The notes: generated by a model from the sequence alone, not told the origin. A stretch of 64,000 bases of DNA from CAIQPV01 sp964480365 (GCA_964480365.1 CAYZPM010000016.1:13823-77822); one strand, 5' to 3'; positions 8,188-17,275 are shown, counted from the first letter of the stretch. Numbers and translations: made by a program.

Positions 8188-9648
8188 ATGGATGAACTAA
8201 AGCCCCCTGCCATCGACAGGTTGCTGAAGAAAATAGACAGCAGCCCTGGATTCGCAGGGTTTGGAGCATCGGTTCAAATTATTAGTCGCCTTAGCGACGA
8301 TGTTGATTGCGACACCCGCAAAGTTGCAGCCGCTATCCTGCACGATGCTGCGCTCACCGCCCGATTGTTGCGGGTTGCCAATTCAAGTCGCTATGCCCGA
8401 GGCAGGCGCAACATTTCCACGATTGATCAAGTTATGGCCATCTTGGGGCTAAGTACGGTGGAGTCCGTCGCCTTATCGCTGACCCTGCTTGATTCACTGC
8501 CCAACATGCAACAGTCAAGGCAATTGCATGCAGAAGTCGTCGCCGCTAATTTTTGTGGCAGGCTCGCGTACGAGATAACCCGCCTCAACGGTTCACGTTT
8601 TAGCGCCCAAGAGGCACAGGTTTGCGGGCTCATGCAAAACCTTGGACGAATAATGTCAATTTACTATCTTTATGATGACATTGAACGCGGCCACGCACTC
8701 CAGATTGAACGGAATCTTGCTGAAAGCGAAGCTGTGACCCAAACCTTGGGGGTAAGTTTTGAGGAGATGGGTGCTGCAATTGCTCGTCATTGGGAGTTAC
8801 CCGATGTCTTGCAGAACAGCTTGGCACCCGATTCCGGCGATGCTCCAATACATGTTGTAACCAATGCCCTGGCTTGGACCCATCAATGTTCGTCGTTTTG
8901 CCGCCGGGTAACCGAGATCCTTTTCCGCCTTCCCGAGAGCAGGGAGAAAATCGAGATTGCTAACGTAATTGAAGTTTTCCAAAGATCGCTCCACCTTAAT
9001 GAAAAAGATGCTCGCGTATGGATCGAAAAATGCCTTTTTGAGACGAATGCTCTTCTAGCAGAGGTGTCCTTTCCTTACGATGTGGAACAAGTTCGCGCCC
9101 TGTTGCGTAAAGGGTCCGAACGGGCATTAGATATAATTTCGTCACAGGATTCTCTCGTCAAGGTCGGAAACTTGGGCAGCGATCTAGCCCCTATCGAATT
9201 TATCAAACAGATTCTTCGACTCATTCATGCCCACTACAGTTTCGATCACACCTTGATTTGCCTGCCAATGGGATTATCCGGCATGGTTGGGATAGCTGGC
9301 GTTGGCAGGAACGCGGGTATGGTAACGGCCAAGTTCCGCAGCAGTGGGACAAAACCAGATATTTTCCGAGAAATCATAACTCGCAATGTTGACACTTTTA
9401 TTTCCGACGTCTGCGCTCCTGAGTATGCCAAACTGATTCCAGAGTGGTATCACGAAGTTGTTGGTGCACAATCCTTCGTGTTGCTGCCCCTGATGAGAGA
9501 AGGAAAGTTACTCGGTATGATCTACGGTGACTATTCCGAACCGCATGCCAGTGCCCCGTCTGGATTGGCGGAAGGAAACATGCTGGAATGGCGCAACAAA
9601 TTGATCCATGCCCTTCAGGCTGGCGGCAAGGAAATCCCCGGAAGTTAG
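8188..9648 (+). CDS. HDOD domain protein with C-terminal GAF-like region
   Basis: 486 residues with an AGAGGA ribosome site before ATG 8188. Residues about 15-215 form an HDOD domain: the pattern AAAILHDAALTARLLRVANSSRY, then IDQVMAILGLSTVESVALSLTLLD, then FEEMGAAIARHWELPDVL. HDOD proteins are HD-GYP relatives without the full catalytic set and act in signalling. Residues about 315-475 look like a GAF-type sensory fold (LGSDLAPIEFIKQILRLIH ... FVLLPLMREGKLLGMIYGDY). It is cytoplasmic with no membrane segment. It converges on the large cyclase gene downstream. The ligand is unknown. Confidence 0.8.
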   Translation: MDELKPPAIDRLLKKIDSSPGFAGFGASVQIISRLSDDVDCDTRKVAAAILHDAALTARLLRVANSSRYARGRRNISTIDQVMAILGLSTVESVALSLTLLDSLPNMQQSRQLHAEVVAANFCGRLAYEITRLNGSRFSAQEAQVCGLMQNLGRIMSIYYLYDDIERGHALQIERNLAESEAVTQTLGVSFEEMGAAIARHWELPDVLQNSLAPDSGDAPIHVVTNALAWTHQCSSFCRRVTEILFRLPESREKIEIANVIEVFQRSLHLNEKDARVWIEKCLFETNALLAEVSFPYDVEQVRALLRKGSERALDIISSQDSLVKVGNLGSDLAPIEFIKQILRLIHAHYSFDHTLICLPMGLSGMVGIAGVGRNAGMVTAKFRSSGTKPDIFREIITRNVDTFISDVCAPEYAKLIPEWYHEVVGAQSFVLLPLMREGKLLGMIYGDYSEPHASAPSGLAEGNMLEWRNKLIHALQAGGKEIPGS

Positions 9649-9717
9649 AGGCAAGCCCTTGCAGAAAATGGAGCATAAGAGGGCTTGGTGTAGCGCATCT
9701 CCATATTGAGTTTTACA

Positions 9718-12700
9718 TTAACGCGCTTGGTGCAATACTGGTTCGGTGAGCGTACCAGATAATATCAGCGGTGTACTACCTGCACGCATTTTCAAATCGA
9801 TGGACAGCCGCCCGGACAGTTCCTTGTCAGGGCTGACATCGACAGAGCCGTTTGCGCTCATTACCCCGGCTGAAATCTTGATTTGACGCAAATGCTGGCT
9901 ATTATTTTCCACTTGTAGAGTGCCGCTCAGTTCATCGAAATGAGTGCGTCCACCGGACATGCCTTGGCGATTGGTGGCAGATTCCACCATGTTTATTTTG
10001 CTGATGACGCCCTTCTTCACTATGAAAGTTCCATCCAGATCTGGCGCATTGGCCAGTTGAGGCAGCGTTGCACCATTAAGCAGGAAGTTGCTGTCGCCAT
10101 CCATTTCACCCTCAATGCCGAATTTTGGCAAGGCCTTTTGCAACTCCATCGCCTTGATGCTCAAGTGCCCCTGCATCTGCCAGCCTTTCCGCCAATTCAA
10201 GTGTGCGTTGCCTGCCAATCTCCCTCCATAGAGTTGGCCGTCGACCTCGGTGAAATCGGCTGAGCCTTCGTCTGCCTCACCCTTCGCGTTCAGTTCTTTG
10301 AACAGGATGCCTGGCAACCATGGCAGGATGCTCTCCTTGATACTCAATGTGATTTGCCAACGCGACTCCTGCGGTTGCAGTTCCACGTCAAGCTTGCCGT
10401 CTTCGCTGCGCAACAAGGCCTTGCTGATGTGTCCTTGCGCATCCCAATCGGCACTGCCATTTACTGGCGGCAGGCTGAGCCCCTCGCCGCTAATGTGCAC
10501 ACGCTCCAACTCCATGCGTGCCACCGGATAGTGTGCATCGCCGCCTGCGGCCTGCAACCAACCCAGCGTCTGCATGAAAGAATCGGCGTTCAACGCAAGA
10601 TCATTCATCTCCACGGTATTGATCGCCTTGGTCTCGGCAAATAACGCCATCACATCGAAATTCAACACCACGCTCGCCGCTCTCAATTCCTGAGCACCGC
10701 CCACGGAAACATCTTGCAATTCCAGTTTCGGCAGGGGCAGCAAGGCCCCCTTCATGTGCGCTATATGCACCGGCTGTTGCAGTTGTGCTGAAAGTTTTTT
10801 CTCCAGTTGCGCGACGTAATTCTGCATCGGCCAGACATATGGCAGCGCGGCAATCAGCGCCAGTAACAGGACAAACAGGCTGGCGACTATCTTGCCTAGC
10901 GACATCGGCTTGCGGAGTGTATGGCTGGCTGGCTGGACAGCCTTGGCTTTCGGCGTATTGCCAGGTTGTTGCACCTCATGCTCCACGTTGGCTTGCGTTG
11001 CCATTTGTGCCTTGGCTCGCTGTTCGGCCTCAGCCCACGTTTTGGCCTGTTCATCGGCCATCTGGCGTGCCTCCTTCTCAGCCTTTGCCTTGGCCGCTTC
11101 CTGCTCAACCTTGATGCGTGCGGCTTCGGCTTCTTGCAAGGCCTTTTGCTCGGCTAATACTTGCGCCTCGGCCTCGATCTCTTGCTGCGTTTTTTGCGTA
11201 ACTTCTTCCTGCGCAATTTTTTCCGGTGAGACGACTTTTGTCAGCTCTTGAGCAATGGTCGTTTGTCCTTCTTGGTCGGAAATCTCTTCCGAGGCGATGT
11301 TCGGTGATTGGGGGAAAACTGTCGTTGTGTTTTGCTCCAAATTGCTGATAAAAAACGGTTCAAGATCAATGGAAAAGGGGGCGGATTCCTGTTGTCCCCC
11401 AGACTGTTCGGCACCACTAAGCCGTTCAACATCCTTAGTATCGTCAACGGTTGCCTCGTAGACCTGATGTTGGCGTCCATGCTTGTCGTTTTTCACGCCG
11501 CGATACTGGAACAGCTTGGCGTATTCGGCGCTCAGCCGCGAAACCACATCGTAATAGGAACGGGAAATATAAATCTGGTCAAACGAGGCGAAATTCATGA
11601 TGCGTTGCGCGTCATTAATGCCATCGCCCACCATGTTGCTCTGCCCGTTCATGTCCTTTACGATATTCACCGGGCCGAGGTGTATGCCTATCTTAACCTT
11701 CAGATCGGGGTAATCCCGATGCTTGTTGGCGGTCATAGCTTGGCGAAACTTCAGCGCCACTTCAATTGCGTCCTCGGGGTGTTGCAGAAAACCAATCGCA
11801 GCGCCGTCGCCAGTATCCAGAATGATGCGCTGATTTTCTTCAATGTCCGTGATAAATTTCGATACCAACTTATTGAACTGCGCCTTGAGTTCGATCTGCT
11901 TGGACACGGATTGTTTGGTATAGCCAACCACATCGAAGAACAACACGGTGGCAATCATGCTGCGGGCAGCAGAGGCATCAGCCTTGGCTTTGGTGCTCAG
12001 CGCCGATTCGGCATCCGCTTTTGCTTGGGTAGTCTGGCTGACTTGAGCTTCTGTCTCTGCCTTTATTCTGGCAATCTCTCGCTCGGCTTTGAGCTGCGCC
12101 GCTTCGGCCTCTCGCTTGGCCTTTGCTTCAGCTTCTGCGCGCGCTTTGGCAATTTCTTGTTCAGCCCTGAGAATAGCTGCGTCCACTTCTTGTCTCGCTT
12201 TCGCCTCGGCTTCGGCACGGGCACTGGCTTTGGCCTTGGCGCGGGCCTGAGCCTCAGCCGCTGCTTTCGCCAAGGCAGCATCGAGTTCCTCTTTCGCCCG
12301 CGCCGCCGCCTGCTCCGCTTTCAACCGGGTCGCTTCAACCTCGGCCTTGGCTTTTGCGGCTTCTTCTTCAGCCTTGTGCCGAGCTGCTTCCGCTTCCTGT
12401 TTTGCCTTGGCCTCTGCCTCGGCTTTTATTCTGACGGCCTCCTGTTCGGCCTTGATACGAGCTACCTCCGCCTCGGCGCGCACCTTGGCTGCGGCTTCTT
12501 CCTCTCTCAGAAGTGCCGCTTCTGCTTCTCGTTTCGCCATGACTTTGGCTTCCACCTTGGCCGCTTCCAATTCTGCACGCGCCCGCTCAGCTTCCAGACG
12601 CGCCGCCTCCAGTTCCGCCTTGATACGCATGGCCTCCGCTTCGGCACGGACTTTAGCAGCCTCTTGCTCCTCTTTGAGCCGAGCCATCTCGGCTTCCTGT

Positions 12701-13860
12701 TTCGCCCTCGCTTCAGCTTCGGCATGCGCCTTGGCTTTGGCTTCTTTCTCTCTCAAACGTGCGGCTTCTATTTCTTGTTTTGCCAAGGCTTCGGCTTTTA
12801 TTTTGGCGGCTTCCGCTTCCGCACGGAGTTTTGCAGCCTCTTGCTCCGCCCTGAGCCGAGCCATCTCGGCTTCCTGTTTCGCCCTCGCTTCAGCTTCGGC
12901 AAGCACCTTGGCTTTGGCTTCTTTCTCTCTCAGGAGTACGGCTTCTGCTTCTTGTTTTGCCAAGGCTTCGGCCTTCATCTTGACGGCTTCCTCTTCCGCA
13001 CGAACTTTGGCAGCCTCCTGCTCAGCCCTGAGCCGAGCCATCTCGGCTTCCTGTTTCGCCCTCGCTTCAGCTTCGGCATGCGCCCTGGCTTTGGCTTCTT
13101 TCTCTCTCAGGCGTGCGGCTTCTATTTCTTGTTTTGCCAAGGCTTCGGCCTTCATCTTGGCCGCTTCTGCTTCGGCACGGACTTTAGCAGCCTCCTGCTC
13201 AGCTTTGAGCCGAGCCATCTCGGCTTCCTGTTTCGCTCTGGCTTCAGCTTCGGCATGCGCCCTGGCTTTGGCTTCTTTCTCTCTCAGGAGCGCGGCTTCT
13301 GCTTCTTGTTTTGCCAAGGCTTCGGCTTTCATCTTGGCTGCTTCCAATTCCGCTCGTGCTCGCTCAGTTTCCAGGCGCGCCGCCCCCAGTTCCGCCCTTG
13401 ATTTTGCCGCCTCCTGTTCCGCCTTGGCTCGCTCGGCTTCAAGCTGCCCCCGGATTACGGTGGCTTCTTGCTCACTCTTGAGCCGTGCCATTTTCGCTTT
13501 CGCCTGCTCCCCTTCTTCAGCCTTCGGAGGGGGCACGCTTATGCCGCTGGTAAAGTCGAGATCACCCGATTCTTCTTCATTTCTAACCGGGACGGAAATT
13601 TTTGGTGTGGCCATCCTCAGCATGTTGCCAGTTCTGGCACTAGCCTTTTCCTGTATGAAGCCGCCGTTCTCCAGTTTCTGCAACGTATCACCCAACGCGG
13701 CGCGCAAACTGGGCGCGGCCCGCCTCGCCAGGATTTCTACGGTGGATTCGTCATCAACCAGCACCAAGACGCGTTTGGCATCCTCGGGTAGCTGTCGGGT
13801 GTGATTTTTTATTTCGCCCTCTCCCTTCAGGGTTACGACGAAAATTGTTTTGTTATCCAT
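9718..13860 (-). CDS. Class III nucleotide cyclase fused to coiled coils and AsmA-like domain
   Basis: 1380 residues, one uninterrupted frame. In order: a folded N-terminal region (1-75, MDNKTIFVVTLKGEGEIKNH...); a linker; a very long Ala/Glu/Lys/Arg coiled coil (about 120-630) that includes four 59-residue repeats; a class III adenylate/guanylate cyclase domain (635 to about 800); a second coiled coil (about 877-959); one membrane helix (about 990-1010); and a C-terminal part (1013-1380) like the AsmA family of envelope proteins. In the cyclase domain the two metal aspartates are visible as FFD (D643) and TGDG (D685). The GDGINDAQR segment keeps the transition-state Asn and Arg, so catalysis is plausible. 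The helix puts cyclase and coils in the cytoplasm and the AsmA part in the periplasm (inference). Substrate, ATP or GTP, cannot be told here. Confidence 0.88.
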   Translation of the reverse strand: MDNKTIFVVTLKGEGEIKNHTRQLPEDAKRVLVLVDDESTVEILARRAAPSLRAALGDTLQKLENGGFIQEKASARTGNMLRMATPKISVPVRNEEESGDLDFTSGISVPPPKAEEGEQAKAKMARLKSEQEATVIRGQLEAERAKAEQEAAKSRAELGAARLETERARAELEAAKMKAEALAKQEAEAALLREKEAKARAHAEAEARAKQEAEMARLKAEQEAAKVRAEAEAAKMKAEALAKQEIEAARLREKEAKARAHAEAEARAKQEAEMARLRAEQEAAKVRAEEEAVKMKAEALAKQEAEAVLLREKEAKAKVLAEAEARAKQEAEMARLRAEQEAAKLRAEAEAAKIKAEALAKQEIEAARLREKEAKAKAHAEAEARAKQEAEMARLKEEQEAAKVRAEAEAMRIKAELEAARLEAERARAELEAAKVEAKVMAKREAEAALLREEEAAAKVRAEAEVARIKAEQEAVRIKAEAEAKAKQEAEAARHKAEEEAAKAKAEVEATRLKAEQAAARAKEELDAALAKAAAEAQARAKAKASARAEAEAKARQEVDAAILRAEQEIAKARAEAEAKAKREAEAAQLKAEREIARIKAETEAQVSQTTQAKADAESALSTKAKADASAARSMIATVLFFDVVGYTKQSVSKQIELKAQFNKLVSKFITDIEENQRIILDTGDGAAIGFLQHPEDAIEVALKFRQAMTANKHRDYPDLKVKIGIHLGPVNIVKDMNGQSNMVGDGINDAQRIMNFASFDQIYISRSYYDVVSRLSAEYAKLFQYRGVKNDKHGRQHQVYEATVDDTKDVERLSGAEQSGGQQESAPFSIDLEPFFISNLEQNTTTVFPQSPNIASEEISDQEGQTTIAQELTKVVSPEKIAQEEVTQKTQQEIEAEAQVLAEQKALQEAEAARIKVEQEAAKAKAEKEARQMADEQAKTWAEAEQRAKAQMATQANVEHEVQQPGNTPKAKAVQPASHTLRKPMSLGKIVASLFVLLLALIAALPYVWPMQNYVAQLEKKLSAQLQQPVHIAHMKGALLPLPKLELQDVSVGGAQELRAASVVLNFDVMALFAETKAINTVEMNDLALNADSFMQTLGWLQAAGGDAHYPVARMELERVHISGEGLSLPPVNGSADWDAQGHISKALLRSEDGKLDVELQPQESRWQITLSIKESILPWLPGILFKELNAKGEADEGSADFTEVDGQLYGGRLAGNAHLNWRKGWQMQGHLSIKAMELQKALPKFGIEGEMDGDSNFLLNGATLPQLANAPDLDGTFIVKKGVISKINMVESATNRQGMSGGRTHFDELSGTLQVENNSQHLRQIKISAGVMSANGSVDVSPDKELSGRLSIDLKMRAGSTPLILSGTLTEPVLHQAR
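12622..13329. repeat. Four 177-bp tandem repeats within the cyclase gene
   Basis: Four head-to-tail copies of 177 bases encode residues 178-236, 237-295, 296-354 and 355-413, each starting KAEALAKQE. Each protein unit is 59 residues, and copies differ at few positions (for example EAALLREKEAKARAH versus EAARLREKEAKARAH). High DNA identity means recent duplication or gene conversion, and makes copy number variable and assembly difficult. Confidence 0.9.
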
Positions 13861-13866
13861 GCAGCA

Positions 13867-14142
13867 TTATCTCACTAATAAAGCTACTGATATGACTACT
13901 GCCATTCCGCTAAGCCATCCAAAGACGGTGGAAAGTGGCTGGTTATAACTTGGACGTTTCATACCTAAAGGGTACACACCTCTTTGAGGTAAATTGACGC
14001 GCGCAACCATCTGAATGGGCTGTAGCGAAATGCCCGAATGGTCGTTGACCTGCGCCTCGTTCAGCACCCGATACGGGTGGAACTGCGTCAAATTATTCAG
14101 ATGGTTGATTTTCACTAGGCCGTGCAAATGAACACTCAACAT
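13867..14142 (-). CDS. Possible small protein with C-terminal membrane helix
   Basis: An open frame of up to 91 residues ends 6 bases before the cyclase gene on the same strand. A shorter start at 13962 would give a 31-residue peptide, MKRPSYNQPLSTVFGWLSGM..., that is mostly one membrane helix. Position suggests translational coupling with the cyclase, but no strong ribosome site is seen for either start and no family is recognised. It may be a real tail-anchored peptide, the remnant of a larger gene, or chance. Confidence 0.3.
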   Translation of the reverse strand: MLSVHLHGLVKINHLNNLTQFHPYRVLNEAQVNDHSGISLQPIQMVARVNLPQRGVYPLGMKRPSYNQPLSTVFGWLSGMAVVISVALLVR

Positions 14143-14321
14143 TTACCCCATTTTCGGCGCATACTCATCCGGCGACGTAGGTTAATCGCCATAATCTTCG
14201 GCATCACCAGCAAGGCTTCAACAACTAATAATGCTTGGGCCATTTCATCGTCACGGTAATATTACGGCAACTTGGTATTGACCAAAAAGTCCATCGCCGT
14301 TAGTATAGCGGCCTTGTCAAT

Positions 14322-14397
14322 TCCCTGATAGCTCAGCCGGTAGAGCGACGGACTGTTAATCCGCAGGTCCCTGGTTCGAGTCCAGGTCGGGGAGCCA
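14322..14397 (+). tRNA. tRNA-Asn (anticodon GTT)
   Basis: The cloverleaf is complete: acceptor TCCCTGA pairing with TCGGGGA, D-arm GCTCAGCCGGTAGAGC, anticodon loop CTGTTAA with GTT, T-arm with GGTTCGAGTCC, and an encoded CCA at 14395-14397. It is the only tRNA found in the window and stands at the left edge of an accessory region, a common site for integration. Confidence 0.97.
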
Positions 14398-14449
14398 AAG
14401 AATTCTAAAGTAATTTCTTGCAGTTAGAAAGTGATATGCGGACTATTAG

Positions 14450-14471
14450 ACCACCTTTTTGGGTGGTTTTT
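14450..14471 (+). terminator. Terminator after tRNA-Asn
   Basis: ACCACC (14450-14455) pairs with GGTGGT (14462-14467) across a six-base loop and runs into TTTTT. It lies 53 bases past the tRNA 3' end and fits rho-independent termination of the tRNA transcript. Confidence 0.8.
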
Positions 14472-14640
14472 GCATTTCTGGGGGTCGTTATACTAAAAGT
14501 CCGTGGGTCGGTATAGAGATTCCGGGGGTGGCTTGGGGAAATTCTGGGGTGTAGCTGGGGAAATTCTGGGAGTGGGGGAGGGGTAGCAGAAATTGCGGAG
14601 TGGTTTTCTGTGCATCTGGAATTCTGGGGGCGAGGCGAAA
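14472..14640. repeat. G-rich ATTCTGGGG direct repeats
   Basis: The region between the tRNA terminator and the PLD-like gene has no gene. It carries about five copies of a word close to ATTCTGGGG. Two adjacent copies extend to a longer unit, GGGGAAATTCTGGG preceded by GCTT or GCTG, spaced 22 bases apart. Such clustered G-rich repeats beside a tRNA may be the end of a decayed mobile element or protein binding sites. No transposase or integrase is present, so the origin is not resolved. Confidence 0.6.
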
Positions 14641-14649
14641 AGTGCTTAG

Positions 14650-16332
14650 TTATGTGCTGGGAGTTTCAGGTATTGATTTCTCAAGAAAGGATTTGCAGAC
14701 ATTTTGTGTTAACGGATAATCTGCCAGATCCTTCCAGTCAAGACGCGGATTTATTGTAATTACATTTTGTGTTGTCAAAATTACTTTGGGCATTTCCTTG
14801 CCCTGCCCTGAAATTATTAACTGAACCAGCTTTTGTCCAATACCCAATTCCTCAGATAGCTGTTCTGAAAAATATCTTGTTGACGTCAACCTATTTCCTG
14901 CGAACAGTCGGGCAAGAACGTTAGCGAGTACCATGTCAATTTTCGCCCGGCGTTCCTGTTTGACACGTTCATGTTCGGCATTTGCAGACCGTGAATCAGT
15001 TTTTAAATTACGATATTCGAATGAGGGGGTGTCGCTTTCATCAAATATGTTGGCAACGTCAGGCAGATGCCCAAGTGAAAATTCAGAACTTGGATAATCT
15101 TTTGTGTCTGTGCTTACAGACTCTTCGGTGATTTGTGCTGGCCGATTCTTCTTAGTTATCCAATCATGCATCGCAGTAGTGAATAGCTTATATCGACCTT
15201 CCCAAGCAAAGTCTTCTGAAAGTCTATAGAGTGGTAAGTGGCCAGCGACATCCTCAATATCGAGGAAGCCACAGTCAGTGAGTTCAGAAATGAGCGTCAC
15301 TTGATCACGACCTAAAATACCTGTCTGTCTTTCGATGATTTCTTCGTCAGGAAGGTCACGCGCTTGATTGAAATCAAAAAGATGGACTAGGTGAGAAAGA
15401 AATTTATCAAAGGGTGCCAATGCAGGAGGAAGCGTTTCCTTGGTCGATTGCGTAAAGCGGTCATCAATCAGGACAAGTCTGTTCCGAGTGTTTTCTGTGA
15501 ATACGGATCGCACATGATTGGCACAGTGCTGTAGCAACGCAAAATATATTTCGCGCATGATTGTAGTTGGAAATGCTTGGCGAACATGGGTAACAATCTG
15601 GGCAAAGGAAAAACTGTCGCTACTCACAGCTAACACATTGATCGCAGATTCTAGTGCATCTTCAAGGGAGTCATAATGACGCTGCTCTTGAATGATGAGC
15701 GTTTGTGCTATGGAGTCAAGATTTAGCGGTGCGCCTTCCAGTTCCAACGCTGTCGGCGATTGTAGCTTAACAAGGTGTGAACGTATTTTCTTACTGGATG
15801 CCGATAATGAAAATTTCTCACGCCGCATCGGAGAGCGTTCTGCTTCCTCGTCTAGCCACTGGATAAACGCACTCGTCTCGTCTGCAATGGGCGGTTGTGT
15901 CTGTTGCCATAGTGTTTCAAACCATCCGCCCAGTTCAGCAACCATCGTGGGGTCATCAATCAGAATTCCCAACTCGGTACGACCAAGAATGCCGGTATTG
16001 GTCAAATTTGCAGAGCCGAACATCGCCAACTGTTGACCAATTACAGCCTTGGCATGAATTGCAGGGTAATGATGGATGCAGTCCAGATTTTCTCGAATAA
16101 ATAGCCAAGCTTTTGGCCTGGAACGCATGGATAGAGAGGAAAGCCAAGCCTCAATATCTGAGATAAGTCGCCATCCAGCAGAGACTTGAATAACTCTTTG
16201 AAGGTAGTCCACACCGATGTATGGGCTGACAATGCCCACAGCGCCGGATCGGGCAACCTCTAATACCGCTTCGTCAAACGGTGAAGATTTGCCCGATATT
16301 CCTGAAAGATCGTGATAAACAAGCCGTCCCAT
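14650..16332 (-). CDS. Phospholipase D-like protein with large uncharacterised C-terminal region
   Basis: 560 residues. The N-terminal 130 residues hold one PLD-type active-site block: IHAKAVIGQ with H93 and K95, then GSANLT at 106-111 and a glutamate at 120. The Asp expected in HxKxxxxD is Gln here. Single-block PLD proteins normally dimerise to build an active site and include nucleases and some anti-phage proteins. The remaining 430 residues are soluble, acidic and not recognised; a short C-terminal part (about 465-520) looks like a helix-turn-helix. The gene stands alone beside tRNA-Asn and has lower GC than the housekeeping genes, which suggests transfer. Confidence 0.65.
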   Translation of the reverse strand: MGRLVYHDLSGISGKSSPFDEAVLEVARSGAVGIVSPYIGVDYLQRVIQVSAGWRLISDIEAWLSSLSMRSRPKAWLFIRENLDCIHHYPAIHAKAVIGQQLAMFGSANLTNTGILGRTELGILIDDPTMVAELGGWFETLWQQTQPPIADETSAFIQWLDEEAERSPMRREKFSLSASSKKIRSHLVKLQSPTALELEGAPLNLDSIAQTLIIQEQRHYDSLEDALESAINVLAVSSDSFSFAQIVTHVRQAFPTTIMREIYFALLQHCANHVRSVFTENTRNRLVLIDDRFTQSTKETLPPALAPFDKFLSHLVHLFDFNQARDLPDEEIIERQTGILGRDQVTLISELTDCGFLDIEDVAGHLPLYRLSEDFAWEGRYKLFTTAMHDWITKKNRPAQITEESVSTDTKDYPSSEFSLGHLPDVANIFDESDTPSFEYRNLKTDSRSANAEHERVKQERRAKIDMVLANVLARLFAGNRLTSTRYFSEQLSEELGIGQKLVQLIISGQGKEMPKVILTTQNVITINPRLDWKDLADYPLTQNVCKSFLEKSIPETPST

Positions 16333-16534
16333 ATGGTGATGCTAACAGATGATCCATGTGCTTAGCACAAGCAATTCCAACGTGCTTGACCTAGTAACCT
16401 ATGTAAACTGGTTTAAGCTGACTGCGCTGCTGACCAAGTTTACAATTCCAGCATGACCCACTCCGACCTTATCCAAGTTGAACATCCGCTCTTAACAATA
16501 ATAACGATACAACACTGAATTGTATATTTATCGC

Positions 16535-17275
16535 ATGATCCAAAAACGCACAAGCTGTTGTCACTTTGTTTCCCTCAGTGTTGCGGCCTTGCTGGTTGCT
16601 TGCTCTACCATAGAACCCTCAAAAATCGTCAAACCTATTCCTAGACAGGAAGATGCTAACTTACTCAAAGCGTTTGCCAAATCTGATTTTGACCACTTGG
16701 CAGACATTGAGATGCGGGAAAATACTCAAAGCTTGCGAATATTGATGATCAAGCTTTACAAGCGTAATCCTCGCGAACTCAGGAAAAGTTCCTCAGAAAA
16801 CGCGGAAGAGATGGCAAAGTCAGTATTTGAAAACAAGAATGACTGGATGTTTGAGGAGATTAACAAGGCGCAAGGTACTGACGCAATTCAACAGGCATTT
16901 CTTCCTGATTATTCGGGTGACCGCGTGTTGTCATTAATCGTCGGCATACAATCTATGTTGATCAAAGCACATGGTGGGAAATCTGAATTTTATTATACTG
17001 ACAATATCGACCCACAAAATGTTTACAACGCCGCCCGAAATGTAGAAATCGCAGTGTGGCAGCTTTCTAATAAGCGAGACGACAAAGGGCAGCTTTGCCT
17101 GCTAACCAACGAATTGAATGAGAGCGATCGGAATCTCAGCTTTGAACGTGAGTTCGGAAAAATAATCGGTAGCTTAGATTTATATGCAATTGCCACATCT
17201 GAAAAATCGCAACGCGGGCTAGTCCGTGTAGTGCAAAATTTGGCTACGGCATTGTTTTTTCCATTTTCCCACTAG
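16535..17275 (+). CDS. Putative lipoprotein of unknown function
   Basis: 246 residues from ATG 16535; a TTG five codons upstream is also open. The N terminus is a lipoprotein signal with lipobox LLVAC (hydrophobic stretch FVSLSVAALLVAC). The mature part is charged and mostly helical, with a hydrophobic segment VLSLIVGIQSMLI at its centre. No family is recognised. It is the first of three plus-strand envelope genes. No strong ribosome site precedes the start. A frame of 51 further sense codons follows in phase after its TAG stop, which may be a decayed extension. Confidence 0.65.
   Translation: MIQKRTSCCHFVSLSVAALLVACSTIEPSKIVKPIPRQEDANLLKAFAKSDFDHLADIEMRENTQSLRILMIKLYKRNPRELRKSSSENAEEMAKSVFENKNDWMFEEINKAQGTDAIQQAFLPDYSGDRVLSLIVGIQSMLIKAHGGKSEFYYTDNIDPQNVYNAARNVEIAVWQLSNKRDDKGQLCLLTNELNESDRNLSFEREFGKIIGSLDLYAIATSEKSQRGLVRVVQNLATALFFPFSH

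Noticed and set aside
9653..9685. AAGCCCT...AGGGCTT inverted repeat between convergent HDOD and cyclase genes
   Set aside because: Seven-base arms with a long loop and no T-tract; too weak to call a terminator.
12622..13329. CRISPR-like periodicity
   Set aside because: The period is 177 bp of coding sequence with no unique spacers; it is a protein repeat. No CRISPR array or cas gene is seen in the window.
11308..13401. Long plus-strand frame (697 codons) and a 485-codon frame (12347-13804) opposite the cyclase gene
   Set aside because: They are antisense shadows of the Ala/Glu/Lys coiled coil; their Phe/Leu/Cys- or Ala/Ser-rich translations are composition artefacts and no ribosome site or family is seen.
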